Positions 26,011 to 34,335 of a stretch of 40,698 bases of DNA are shown here, piece after piece. How positions within the stretch are numbered: the stretch's first letter is position 1; the number at the start of each line of letters is the position of its first letter. Source of the stretch: Butyrivibrio sp. AE2015 (GTDB taxonomy: Bacteria > Bacillota > Clostridia > Lachnospirales > Lachnospiraceae); assembly GCF_000420825.1 (NCBI RefSeq), contig NZ_ATVR01000031.1:1-40698 (forward strand). The letters run 5' to 3'. A model generated the notes under the pieces. That model did no database searches, was not told the DNA's origin, and saw only the letters and a list, made by a program, of their open reading frames with translations. The translations under genes were made by a program, and so were the position numbers.

Positions 26011-27066
26011 TCACTTCCACCTGTCTAATTCATCTTTTAAAACTGCAAGCAACTGGTCTTCAGGCACTTTTTTGATGATCTCGCCTCGCTTGATAAGAAG
26101 GCCTTCTCCGTCTCCGCCTGCAATTCCTATATCAGCCTCTTTTGCTTCTCCGGGGCCGTTTACTGCACATCCCATAACTGCAACCTTGATGTTAAGAGGA
26201 TACTTCTGGACCATTGTCTCTACCTGATTAGCAAGACCAATAAGATCAATCCTTGTTCTTCCACAGGTTGGGCAGGATACAACTTCAATTCCGCCCTTTC
26301 TGATATCAAGAGTTCTGAGGATCATTTTAGCTGTCTTTATCTCTTCTACAGGATCGCCTGAAAGAGAAACCCTGATAGTATCTCCAATGCCTTCATTTAA
26401 GATAATTCCAAGTCCTACAGAAGACTTGATATTACCACCATAAACAGTTCCAGCCTCTGTAATGCCTACATGCAGAGGATACTTGCACTGTTTTGCAAGA
26501 AGTTCATGTGCCTTTACGCAGAGCATAACGTTAGATGACTTGATGCTGACTACCATGTTATCGTAGCCAAGATCTTCGATGATACCAACCTTATCAATAG
26601 CACTTTCAACAAGTCCTTCAGCAGTTACACCATGGTACTTCTCAACAAGATTCTTCTCAAGAGATCCGCTGTTAACGCCTACACGAATAGGAATATTTCT
26701 CTCTTTTGCACAGGATACTACTGCTGCAATCCTGTCCTTTGATCCAATATTTCCGGGATTTATTCTGATCTTGTCAGCACCATTTTCCATAGCAGCTATA
26801 GCCATCTTATAATCAAAATGTATATCTGCAACAAGTGGTATGTGTATCTGCTTCTTTATCTCTCCAAGAGCCTTAGCTGCCTCAATATTAGGAACTGTGC
26901 ATCTGATAATATCGCAGCCTGCTTCTTCAAGTCTTTTTATCTGAGCAACCGTTCCCCCTACATCCTCAGTCCTTGTATTAGTCATGGACTGAATAAGGAT
27001 TGGGTTTCCACCACCGATCACTCTGTCTCCTATATGTACAACCTTTGTATTATCTCTATATGCCAT
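26011..27066 (-). CDS. ispG: 4-hydroxy-3-methylbut-2-enyl diphosphate synthase
   Basis: The protein has 351 residues and catalyses the penultimate DXP-pathway step using a [4Fe-4S] cluster. The cluster cysteines are in 'VSCPTCGRTRIDL' and 'VMGCAVNGPGEA'. The N-terminal TIM barrel begins 'PILIQSMTNTRTEDV'. Length is typical for the bacterial two-domain form. The ATG 27064-27066 follows GAGAGGA, 14 bases after rseP. It forms a dxr-rseP-ispG-polC set. Confidence 0.97.
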   Translation of the reverse strand: MAYRDNTKVVHIGDRVIGGGNPILIQSMTNTRTEDVGGTVAQIKRLEEAGCDIIRCTVPNIEAAKALGEIKKQIHIPLVADIHFDYKMAIAAMENGADKIRINPGNIGSKDRIAAVVSCAKERNIPIRVGVNSGSLEKNLVEKYHGVTAEGLVESAIDKVGIIEDLGYDNMVVSIKSSNVMLCVKAHELLAKQCKYPLHVGITEAGTVYGGNIKSSVGLGIILNEGIGDTIRVSLSGDPVEEIKTAKMILRTLDIRKGGIEVVSCPTCGRTRIDLIGLANQVETMVQKYPLNIKVAVMGCAVNGPGEAKEADIGIAGGDGEGLLIKRGEIIKKVPEDQLLAVLKDELDRWK

Positions 27067-27080
27067 AGATTTTCCTCTCT

Positions 27081-28133
27081 TTACCTTGTAAACTTTGTTA
27101 TATCATTGAAAAGTACGAATACCATAAGTCCTAAAAGTGCAACCATACCGATCATGTGCACAAAACCTTCTTTTTCAGGAGGGACGGGTTTTCCAAAGAT
27201 AACCTCAATAAACTGGAACACAAGTCTTCCACCATCAAGAGCAGGAAGTGGCAAAAGGTTCATAACTCCCAGATTGACGGACAAAAGAACTGTCAATGAC
27301 ATCATGGTAAGGATCACCGCTGAAATACCAAAAGGCCTAACCTCCTCATAGGCATCATCAACTATCTTTACCATTCCAACAGGTCCTGACACATCGTCTG
27401 CCGAAAGTCTGCCCTTTATCAAAAGAGCAAGGCTCCTGTATGTGGTCTTGAAATAATAGCGCACCTCATACCAGGCATATTTCAAAGCTGCAGCACCTTT
27501 TATCTCTCCATATTCTCCAAGGTAAACGCCCATATAGTATCTGCCGGCTTCTTCACTGTACTTAGGAACAAGAGTAGTCTCATGTCTTACGCCATCTCTC
27601 TCATAAACAATATCCATAGGAGAGCCTTCGGCAAACTGAGAGATCAGTGTAACTTCTCCTGCCATATATACCTTTTCACCATCGACACTTATGATCTTAT
27701 CTCCAGCCAATAGTCCGGCCTCAGCTGCAGCAGAATCCTCAGTCAGCTGATTTATAACAGGGAAATTCCAGGCAGAAAAGCTTACAAGAATCACTGCGAG
27801 TAAATAAGCTATGATAAAGTTCGCAAAAGGTCCGGCAAAAAGAGTTGCTATTCTGCGCCAAACCGGTGCATTTAAAAAAGAATGCTCATCATAGGTCTCA
27901 TTTTCTTCTGCAACGGGATCCATCCCATCAAATACACAGGCGCCACCAATAGGTAATAGCTTTATGCTGTAAAGAGTCTCACCCTTTTGCTTTTTCCACA
28001 GAGTAGGTCCCATTCCAACAAAAAACTCATTAACTCTGATTCCACCTGCCTTGGCTATTATAAAATGGCCAAATTCATGAGATGTAACAAGTACTCCGAA
28101 GATTATAAAGAATATAATAATGCTGATTATCAT
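27081..28133 (-). CDS. rseP: RIP site-2 metalloprotease RseP/RasP
   Basis: The protein has 350 residues. The first helix carries the zinc site 'HEFGH' (19-23), and the C-terminal helix region carries 'NLLPLPALDGGRLVF' with the third zinc ligand. A PDZ domain lies between ('AEAGLLAGDKIISVDGEKV'). It cuts membrane-embedded substrates such as anti-sigma factors and remnant signal peptides. Its ATG overlaps the dxr stop as ATGA (28130-28133), with GGAGG 12 bases upstream, so translation is likely coupled. Confidence 0.95.
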   Translation of the reverse strand: MIISIIIFFIIFGVLVTSHEFGHFIIAKAGGIRVNEFFVGMGPTLWKKQKGETLYSIKLLPIGGACVFDGMDPVAEENETYDEHSFLNAPVWRRIATLFAGPFANFIIAYLLAVILVSFSAWNFPVINQLTEDSAAAEAGLLAGDKIISVDGEKVYMAGEVTLISQFAEGSPMDIVYERDGVRHETTLVPKYSEEAGRYYMGVYLGEYGEIKGAAALKYAWYEVRYYFKTTYRSLALLIKGRLSADDVSGPVGMVKIVDDAYEEVRPFGISAVILTMMSLTVLLSVNLGVMNLLPLPALDGGRLVFQFIEVIFGKPVPPEKEGFVHMIGMVALLGLMVFVLFNDITKFTR

Positions 28134-29281
28134 ATGTTATATTTTCCTCCAAGAAACTCATAGGTCTCTTTTTCTGCCAAAAGAATCGCATCAACATCAG
28201 GATTATCAACCCTTTTATGATGCTCCATTGCCTCTTCGATCATGTCATATATCTCAAGGTATCGTATATCACCTTTTAAGAATCTGCGAACTGCCATTTC
28301 ATTGGCAGCATTGAATACTGTTGGCATACTTCCGCCTGCATAAGCAGCATCAAAAGCAAGCTTAAGCCCCCTGAATGTTTCTATGTCAGGTTTTTCAAAA
28401 GTTAGGCTTCCAAGTTCAAACAGATCAAGTCTCTTTTCAGCCATCGGTCTTCTGTCCGGGTAGAAAAGTGCATACTGAATAGGAAGCTTCATATCAGGCA
28501 CACCAAGCTGAGCAATAACAGCTCCATCTACGTACTGAACAGCACTGTGAACAATACTCTGTGGATGAACAAGCACCTGTATATTATCAAGACTCACATC
28601 AAAAAGCCATCTGGCCTCCATTACTTCAAGTCCCTTATTGACAAGTGATGAAGAGTCAATAGTTACCTTAGGTCCCATATCCCAGTTAGGATGCTTAAGG
28701 GCATCTGCGGCAGTCATATTCTCAAGTTCGGCCTTTTTCTTTCCTCTGAAAGGACCGCCGCTGGCAGTCAAAAGAATTTTCTCAACCTTGTCCTTGGGTT
28801 CTCCGTTAAGTGACTGGAAAATAGCGCTATGCTCACTATCTACAGGAAGAATATTTACTCCCATCTTTGCAGCAAGCGGCATTATGATATGTCCTGCGCA
28901 AACAAGAGTCTCTTTGTTGGCAAGCGCAATATCTTTTCCACTCTCTATAGCTTTGATAGTTGGTCTTATTCCAATCATTCCTACTACAGCAGTAAGAACT
29001 GTGTCAGCCTCAGGTACGGATACGATTTCAAGTAATCCTTCCATACCGCTGTATACTTCTATGTCAATGTCAGAAAGTCTCTGCTTCAGATCTTTTGCAG
29101 CGTTTTCATCAAACATGCAAACATATTTGGGTTTAAACTCTCTGACCTGTTTTTCCACCATCTCGACTCTGGTGTTTGCAGCAAGACCGACTACTTCCAG
29201 TTCTTTGCTGTTATTTCTTACAACATCCAAAGTCTGTGTTCCAATGGAACCTGTACTTCCAAGTAAAACTATCTTTCTCAT
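28130..29281 (-). CDS. dxr: 1-deoxy-D-xylulose 5-phosphate reductoisomerase
   Basis: The protein has 383 residues and converts DXP to MEP with NADPH, the committed isoprenoid step. The NADPH motif 'LLGSTGSIGTQTLDV' opens the protein. 'LPVDSEHSAIFQ' holds the metal ligands, and 'SSSLVNKGLEVMEARWLF' is the conserved substrate loop. The ATG 29279-29281 follows GAGGAG. It is preceded by its own promoter at the end of cdsA. Confidence 0.97.
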   Translation of the reverse strand: MRKIVLLGSTGSIGTQTLDVVRNNSKELEVVGLAANTRVEMVEKQVREFKPKYVCMFDENAAKDLKQRLSDIDIEVYSGMEGLLEIVSVPEADTVLTAVVGMIGIRPTIKAIESGKDIALANKETLVCAGHIIMPLAAKMGVNILPVDSEHSAIFQSLNGEPKDKVEKILLTASGGPFRGKKKAELENMTAADALKHPNWDMGPKVTIDSSSLVNKGLEVMEARWLFDVSLDNIQVLVHPQSIVHSAVQYVDGAVIAQLGVPDMKLPIQYALFYPDRRPMAEKRLDLFELGSLTFEKPDIETFRGLKLAFDAAYAGGSMPTVFNAANEMAVRRFLKGDIRYLEIYDMIEEAMEHHKRVDNPDVDAILLAEKETYEFLGGKYNI

Positions 29282-29328
29282 TTTTTCTCCTCAAATAACG
29301 AAGCAATTTACATTTATAAAAATATATA

Positions 29329-29359
29329 CGCCGTATTAGAATATTTCACTAATACAGCG
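29329..29359 (-). other. Hairpin at the 5' end of the dxr transcript
   Basis: An 11-bp stem (29329-29339 with 29349-29359) with one G-U pair and a 9-nt loop starts almost at the predicted transcription start. TATATATTTTTAT follows on the minus strand, so it could be a weak cdsA terminator or a 5' stabiliser of dxr mRNA. Confidence 0.6.
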
Positions 29360-29362
29360 CTT

Positions 29363-29391
29363 ATTATACGAATATTGATTAAAAATGTGAA
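29363..29391 (-). promoter_or_regulatory. Internal promoter for dxr-rseP-ispG-polC
   Basis: The minus strand reads TTCACA (29386-29391), 17 bases, then a perfect TATAAT (29363-29368). The -35 box lies in the last codons of cdsA, so the downstream genes can be expressed separately from pyrH-frr-uppS-cdsA. Confidence 0.8.
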
Positions 29392-30200
29392 ATCATAACT
29401 ACTGCCAAAAAATAAATACATGGTATCACAAAAATCACACTGTCAAAACGATCCATTATTCCGCCATGTCCAGGGATCAGATTGCCATAATCTTTAATAT
29501 CATGATCTCTTTTTATTCCGGAAGCAAGCAAATCGCCAAGCTGAGCAATTATGCTTCCAATAAATGTGATCAGCATAAGCATATAGATCACATTCACATT
29601 GTGAACTTCATTTCTGTATAAGAGGTATCCGAAAACAGCTCCTACTGCAACTGATCCCAGTATCCCTCCTATAGCTCCCTCAATGGTCTTCTTGGGAGAA
29701 AGAATCGGTGCCATCTTATGTTTGCCAAATGCTCTTCCTGCAAAGTACGCACAGGTGTCACACACCCAGGCGATAAAAGGAATCCACGCCAGATACTTTC
29801 CATATGGGCGAAGTCTCAGCAAATATACAAAAGACATGTTCACCGGAGCGTACACAAAGCAAAAGAAAGCCGCCATAGCCTGCATTGACTTGAACTTTGG
29901 AAAGTTCACAACATAGCAGACCATAAGTAAAAAGAAGGCAAACATGATTGAAAAAATGTAGTATTTATGGGTTCCTATTAAAAGCATCTGGATATAATGA
30001 ACTACTATCGCAATATATCCACAGATCTCCAAAATACTAAATTTGCCATCTTCCTGATGTACTCCGGTTGCCCTCGTAAGCTCAAAATAGCTGATAAGAG
30101 AAACCGCAAACAGTACCGCCGCCAGAATGATTCCACCGGGAATGAGCACTCCGGCAAGTACTAATCCAATAACAACACCACTTAAAACCCTTGTTTTCAA
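29379..30200 (-). CDS. cdsA: Phosphatidate cytidylyltransferase
   Basis: The protein has 273 residues and makes CDP-diacylglycerol from CTP and phosphatidate. It has about eight membrane helices. The family signature is complete near the C-terminus: 'SGIKRDHDIKDYGNLIPGHG' followed by GIMDRFD. The start is TTG at 30198-30200 encoding the expected 'MKTRVLSG' opening, with only a GGTG upstream. It follows uppS by 22 bases. Confidence 0.96.
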   Translation of the reverse strand: MKTRVLSGVVIGLVLAGVLIPGGIILAAVLFAVSLISYFELTRATGVHQEDGKFSILEICGYIAIVVHYIQMLLIGTHKYYIFSIMFAFFLLMVCYVVNFPKFKSMQAMAAFFCFVYAPVNMSFVYLLRLRPYGKYLAWIPFIAWVCDTCAYFAGRAFGKHKMAPILSPKKTIEGAIGGILGSVAVGAVFGYLLYRNEVHNVNVIYMLMLITFIGSIIAQLGDLLASGIKRDHDIKDYGNLIPGHGGIMDRFDSVIFVIPCIYFLAVVMISHF

Positions 30201-30222
30201 TTTTTACACCAGCCTATATTGA

Positions 30223-30939
30223 TCAGTTTTTGAGTCCACCAAACTTACGATTGCGCATGCCATATGATTCAACAGCAAGTTCAAGCTGCTTTTTATCAAA
30301 ATCAGGCCAAGCCACAGGAGTGTAATAAAACTCTGTGTAAGCGCACTGCCAAAGCAGGAAATTGGATATTCTCTGCTCATTGCAGGTTCTAATCATAAGA
30401 TCAGGATCTGGGAGGAAATTGGTATCAAGGTTTGCTCCTATCATATCCTCTGTAATTTCCTCAGGATCTACTTCGCCATTCTTAACTTTCTGAGCAATCT
30501 TCTTAACAGCTCGTCTAATCTCATCCCTGCTGCCATAGTTAATGGCAATAGTAAATGTAAGACCTGTGTTTCCTGCTGTTGCCTCTTCAAGTTCCTGAAT
30601 CGCTTTCTGTATATCCTCAGAAAGAGCCTGTCGCTCACCGATTACACGACAGCGAACATTATTCTTCATTGATTTTTTAATACTTGTCTTCAGGTAATTA
30701 CGCAGGATCGTCATGAGGGCTGAAACCTCTGCTTCAGGACGACTCCAGTTCTCTGTTGAAAACGCATATACAGTCAGGTATTTTATACCCATATCTCTGG
30801 CAACGACCAGAATATCTTCAACAGCTTTTGCACCCTGCATATGCCCATAATTTCTGGGCATTCCCTTTGCCTTGGCCCATCTTCCGTTTCCATCGAGGAT
30901 AATAGCCACATGGGCGGGAATCTTCTTTTCTTCTTCCAT
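30223..30939 (-). CDS. uppS: Undecaprenyl diphosphate synthase (cis-prenyltransferase)
   Basis: The protein has 238 residues and builds the C55 carrier lipid for cell wall precursors. 'VAIILDGNGRWAKAKG' holds the catalytic aspartate. 'TVYAFSTENWSRP' and 'FLLWQCAYTEFYYTPVAWPDF' (given here by its ends) are the other signatures. The ATG 30937-30939 follows AAGG, four bases after the frr stop codon. Confidence 0.96.
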   Translation of the reverse strand: MEEEKKIPAHVAIILDGNGRWAKAKGMPRNYGHMQGAKAVEDILVVARDMGIKYLTVYAFSTENWSRPEAEVSALMTILRNYLKTSIKKSMKNNVRCRVIGERQALSEDIQKAIQELEEATAGNTGLTFTIAINYGSRDEIRRAVKKIAQKVKNGEVDPEEITEDMIGANLDTNFLPDPDLMIRTCNEQRISNFLLWQCAYTEFYYTPVAWPDFDKKQLELAVESYGMRNRKFGGLKN

Positions 30940-30943
30940 AACC

Positions 30944-31495
30944 TTATACCGTCATGATCTCTTTATTCTTTTCTTCAACTGCTCCGTCGATATCCTTGAT
31001 AAACTTATCAGTGATCTTCTGAAGCTCATCGTTAAGATCATTGATCTCATCTTCTGATACTTCTGAGCCCTTAAGCTTCTTAAGAGCATCGTTACCGTCA
31101 CGTCTTACGTTACGTACAGCGACCTTGGCATCTTCACCTTTTTTCTTGATATCCTTTGCAAGCTGTTTTCTTCTCTCTTCAGTAAGCTCAGGAAATACAA
31201 GACGGATAATAGCACCATCATTGCTTGGAGTAATTCCAAGATCTGATGTCATAAGTGCCTTCTCGATATCCTTAATAAGAGCCTTGTCCCATGGTGCGAT
31301 CTGAATGATCCTTGCCTCAGGAACTGAAATGTTACCTACCTGATTGATAGGTGTAGGTGTTCCGTAATAATCAACCTTGATCTTATCAAGAACATGTGGG
31401 TTAGCTCTTCCTGCACGGATAGATGCAAGATCCTCTTTCAAAAAGTCGAATGACTTCTGCATTTTGTCATTGTACTCTTTTAACTTTTCATTCAT
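30944..31495 (-). CDS. frr: Ribosome recycling factor
   Basis: The protein has 183 residues, the usual length. The family blocks 'LASIRAGRANPHVLDKIKVDYYG', 'PINQVGNISVPEARIIQIAPWD' (read in part) and 'RKQLAKDIKKKGEDAKVAVRNVRRD' are evident across the sequence. It splits post-termination ribosomes with EF-G. The ATG 31493-31495 follows AAGGAG. It lies 25 bases after pyrH, the conserved pyrH-frr pairing. Confidence 0.96.
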   Translation of the reverse strand: MNEKLKEYNDKMQKSFDFLKEDLASIRAGRANPHVLDKIKVDYYGTPTPINQVGNISVPEARIIQIAPWDKALIKDIEKALMTSDLGITPSNDGAIIRLVFPELTEERRKQLAKDIKKKGEDAKVAVRNVRRDGNDALKKLKGSEVSEDEINDLNDELQKITDKFIKDIDGAVEEKNKEIMTV

Positions 31496-31520
31496 ACCTT
31501 AATCTCCTTAAAATGTGATA

Positions 31521-32216
31521 TCAGTCAACAGTAACTGTTGTTCCGTTGAAATTGCCATCAGCAGCCTTAACAATGCTGTTTTCTTCCTGGAGAGCAAAAA
31601 CTCTCATAGCAACCTTGTTGTCTCTTGCAAGAATTGAAGCAGTCATATCGACAACCTGAAGGTTCTTGGCAATAACCTCATCGATAGTAACTGTATCATA
31701 TCTCTTTGCATCAGGGTTCTTGGCTGGATCGCTGTCATAAACACCGTCAATTGCCTTGGCAAGAAGGATATAATCCGCTTCAACTTCGATAGCACGCAGT
31801 ACAACGCCTGTATCAGTTGAGAAATATGGATGTCCGGTTCCTCCTGCAAAAAATACAACCATACCTTTTGCGAAGTACTTGTTTGCTCTGTCTTTTGAAA
31901 AGAGCTTTGTAAATGAACCACACTCAAAAGGTGTAAGAATATTTGTCATCATTCCTTCGCTTCTGAATATCTCAGAAACATAGATGCAGTTCATTATTGT
32001 AGCAAGCATTCCAATCTGGTCAGCCTTAACTCTGTCAATGCTTTCGCTGCTTCTGCCTCTCCAGAAATTGCCACCACCAATAACGATACCAACTTCTACT
32101 CCCTTATCAGCAAGTTCCTTAACCTGAAGTGCTACCTTTCTTACTGTAGCCTCATCAAAACCGGTCTTTTTGTCCCCAGCAAGTGCTTCACCGCTGAGCT
32201 TTAATAGTATTCTCAT
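31521..32216 (-). CDS. pyrH: UMP kinase
   Basis: The protein has 231 residues and phosphorylates UMP to UDP. 'LLKLSGEAL', 'GIVIGGGNFWRGR', 'GTGHPYFSTDT' and 'KAIDGVYDSDP' are the amino acid kinase motifs of PyrH. The ATG 32214-32216 follows TGGAGAAATT. The N-terminus (MRILLKLSG) is slightly shorter than in many homologues, but no better start is available. It lies 23 bases after the bactofilin gene. Confidence 0.95.
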   Translation of the reverse strand: MRILLKLSGEALAGDKKTGFDEATVRKVALQVKELADKGVEVGIVIGGGNFWRGRSSESIDRVKADQIGMLATIMNCIYVSEIFRSEGMMTNILTPFECGSFTKLFSKDRANKYFAKGMVVFFAGGTGHPYFSTDTGVVLRAIEVEADYILLAKAIDGVYDSDPAKNPDAKRYDTVTIDEVIAKNLQVVDMTASILARDNKVAMRVFALQEENSIVKAADGNFNGTTVTVD

Positions 32217-32239
32217 AATTTCTCCATTTTAATATTTGA

Positions 32240-33196
32240 TTATCTGTTTTTAAGTCCCTCAAAGAACTCTGAAGGATTAACATCTGCATAAGCCTGTGAG
32301 CACATACCTTCGATAACTGCACCGTTGTTGATCTGTACTGACTGAGACTTGATGTTTCCCATAACGATTGCTGTTGTATCCAAAACTACAGGACCATGTA
32401 CATCGATATCGCCCTTTACAGCACCTGCGATAACAGCGCTTGATCCGAAGATGTTACCAACGATAACTGTGCTCTGGCCAACCTTTACACTGCCTTTACT
32501 CTTAACTTCACCTGTAATTCTTGCTGACTCAGCATAAATCTCTGCTGCGTCTGAATCACCTACGATCTCACCTGTAACATTAAGTTTGCCAAGGCACTTG
32601 ATATTACCTGTAACCTTACCGATAAGATCAAGAGATCCTGTTGTCTGCAAGTCACCTGTTATGACCATTCCCTCAGTAATGCTTGCTGTTTCATCTGTTG
32701 GTGTCTGCTGTTCAAAGTCCATCATTTCATTCCCCCCATTGTTTGTATTATTTTCAGAAACTGTTGTCTCTGCAATATACTCATTTGCATTTGCTGCCGC
32801 TACCATTTCAAGAGCACTTACAGGAGCCTCTTCCTTTACTTCAGCTGCTGTCTGCTCCTCGATCTTTTCTTCGAGAGCCTCCACTTCCTCACTTACAGAA
32901 AGCTCTTCCTCTGCAGTTTCTTCCTGAACAGGTTCTGCTACAGTCTCTTCTTCAAAAACAGGCTCTGAGATTTCCTCTTTAACCTCTTCTTTTTCAGCCG
33001 CCTCATCAAGTTTGATATCATCAATACGATCAAGCATACTTCCGATATCTACTTTCTCGCGGTCAGCCCCCTTCTTGGCTGATTCCTCTGCCCCATTTTC
33101 ATTATCAAGACCCGCTGTCTCATCAAGCTTATCTTCCGGCATCAGTGTGTTCACTGCCTGAGAAAGATCGCTCTTAAGCTCAGAAAAAAATCCCAT
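32240..33196 (-). CDS. Bactofilin-type cytoskeletal protein with acidic N-terminal extension
   Basis: The protein has 318 residues, with the ATG 33194-33196 behind GGAGGA. Residues about 172-290 form a bactofilin (DUF583) domain of short beta-helix rungs ('GDLQTTGSLDLIGKVTGNI', 'GEVKSKGSVKVG'). Residues 1-170 are disordered and very acidic (Glu/Val/Ala-rich), much longer than the usual bactofilin N-terminus. Bactofilins self-assemble into filaments at the membrane and help position cell-wall enzymes. A polysaccharide deacetylase gene lies just upstream and pyrH just downstream. A scaffolding role for the deacetylase is inference. Confidence 0.88.
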   Translation of the reverse strand: MGFFSELKSDLSQAVNTLMPEDKLDETAGLDNENGAEESAKKGADREKVDIGSMLDRIDDIKLDEAAEKEEVKEEISEPVFEEETVAEPVQEETAEEELSVSEEVEALEEKIEEQTAAEVKEEAPVSALEMVAAANANEYIAETTVSENNTNNGGNEMMDFEQQTPTDETASITEGMVITGDLQTTGSLDLIGKVTGNIKCLGKLNVTGEIVGDSDAAEIYAESARITGEVKSKGSVKVGQSTVIVGNIFGSSAVIAGAVKGDIDVHGPVVLDTTAIVMGNIKSQSVQINNGAVIEGMCSQAYADVNPSEFFEGLKNR

Positions 33197-33227
33197 CCTG
33201 ATATCCTCCATTCGCACTTTTCTATTA

Positions 33228-34193
33228 TTATTTTTTGATATGTTGAACCGGTAACGTATCCTCTGTTATCGGTACTATCACTGTGTCATCCATTGCCTGT
33301 ACAGCTTCTATGATCTCAGGCAAAGCTTCAACTGTATGCTTTTTATCAGCTGCGTCATGCATAAGAACCACGCAGTGCTTAAACTTAGGGATATTGTTCA
33401 CTATGTTGGCGTAAACAGTGTCCTTAGTGGCTCCGGACTTATCATCACCGGCTGATACATTCCAGTCAAAAAAAGTAACTTTCTGCTCATCAAGGTAAGC
33501 TGTCAGTTCACTCATATCAACCTTGCTGACTCCGTTAGAGCTCCCTCCAGGAAACCTGTAAAACTCAGGCCAGACGCCCGTCGTCTGATACAAAAAGACT
33601 CGAAGCTGCTCAAAATCCTCTTTAAAAGAATCAAGAGATGCGTAGATCTGACTGTATTTATGACTATAGGAATGCATTCCCAAAGTATGACCATCTTCAA
33701 CGATGCGCTTATAAAGCTCTGTATATCTGGTGTCAGGCTTTCCACAGACAAAAAATGTAGCCTTGACATTGTACTGATCAAGTATATCAAGTATCTCATC
33801 CGTAGAAGAGCTTGGTCCATCATCAAATGTAAGATACACATAGCGTGTCCCCTCGATATCTTCAGGATTCTGCGCTCCGCTTATATATATATCCGAATAA
33901 TCCGTCTCGAATTCTTCCGTCAAAGGCTCACTGTCACTTACAACTTTATCGGAGGTATTAACCTCTTCGCTCCCACCGGCCAAAATAGACATCTCATCGC
34001 CAAACCTGTCTCTGTACCACTCAAGGTCTGCATTATTCTGATCATATGCAGACTTCAATCTGTCATATCTGATCGCCAGTATCACGCAGATACATGTGGG
34101 AACAAGACATGCCGCAGCGACAGTGATAAGTATCATTCGCCGTAAATTCCGTATTCTTTTACTATATACCTTTTTAGGTTTGTCTAAACCCAT
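33228..34193 (-). CDS. Membrane-anchored polysaccharide deacetylase (CE4, NodB domain)
   Basis: The protein has 321 residues. A single N-terminal helix (about 19-41) anchors it, a coiled linker follows, and the NodB domain spans about 115-315. All five CE4 motifs are visible: 'TFDDGP' (122-127), 'HSYSH' (174-178, zinc), 'RFPGG' (213-217), 'DWN' (243-245) and 'LMHD' (277-280). It is therefore probably an active metal-dependent deacetylase acting outside the cell, on peptidoglycan or another N-acetylated glycan. The start at 34191-34193 has a weak site; an in-frame TTG nine bases upstream is an alternative. Confidence 0.92.
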   Translation of the reverse strand: MGLDKPKKVYSKRIRNLRRMILITVAAACLVPTCICVILAIRYDRLKSAYDQNNADLEWYRDRFGDEMSILAGGSEEVNTSDKVVSDSEPLTEEFETDYSDIYISGAQNPEDIEGTRYVYLTFDDGPSSSTDEILDILDQYNVKATFFVCGKPDTRYTELYKRIVEDGHTLGMHSYSHKYSQIYASLDSFKEDFEQLRVFLYQTTGVWPEFYRFPGGSSNGVSKVDMSELTAYLDEQKVTFFDWNVSAGDDKSGATKDTVYANIVNNIPKFKHCVVLMHDAADKKHTVEALPEIIEAVQAMDDTVIVPITEDTLPVQHIKK

Positions 34194-34235
34194 TACAAAC
34201 AAAAATCTCTTTCTGTAATTATATATAACCAACGT

Positions 34236-34263
34236 ATAGTATAGCATAGAATCCGAAAGTCAA
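34236..34263 (-). promoter_or_regulatory. Promoter of the deacetylase-bactofilin-pyrH unit
   Basis: The minus strand reads TTGACT (34258-34263), 16 bases, then TACTAT (34236-34241). It lies just after a terminator and before the deacetylase gene, so it likely drives the whole downstream run. Confidence 0.75.
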
Positions 34264-34291
34264 AAAGATGTTTTTAGGCATTAAATAGGCA

Positions 34292-34322
34292 TAAAGAAAA
34301 GCCTGATCAAAATGACCAGGCT
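34292..34322 (-). terminator. Terminator of the 226-residue secreted protein gene
   Basis: A 9-bp stem AGCCTGGTC / GATCAGGCT with one G-U pair (34300-34308 with 34314-34322) and a 5-nt loop is followed on the minus strand by TTTTCTTTAT. Confidence 0.88.
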
Positions 34323-34335
34323 CTAAGATCAAAGG

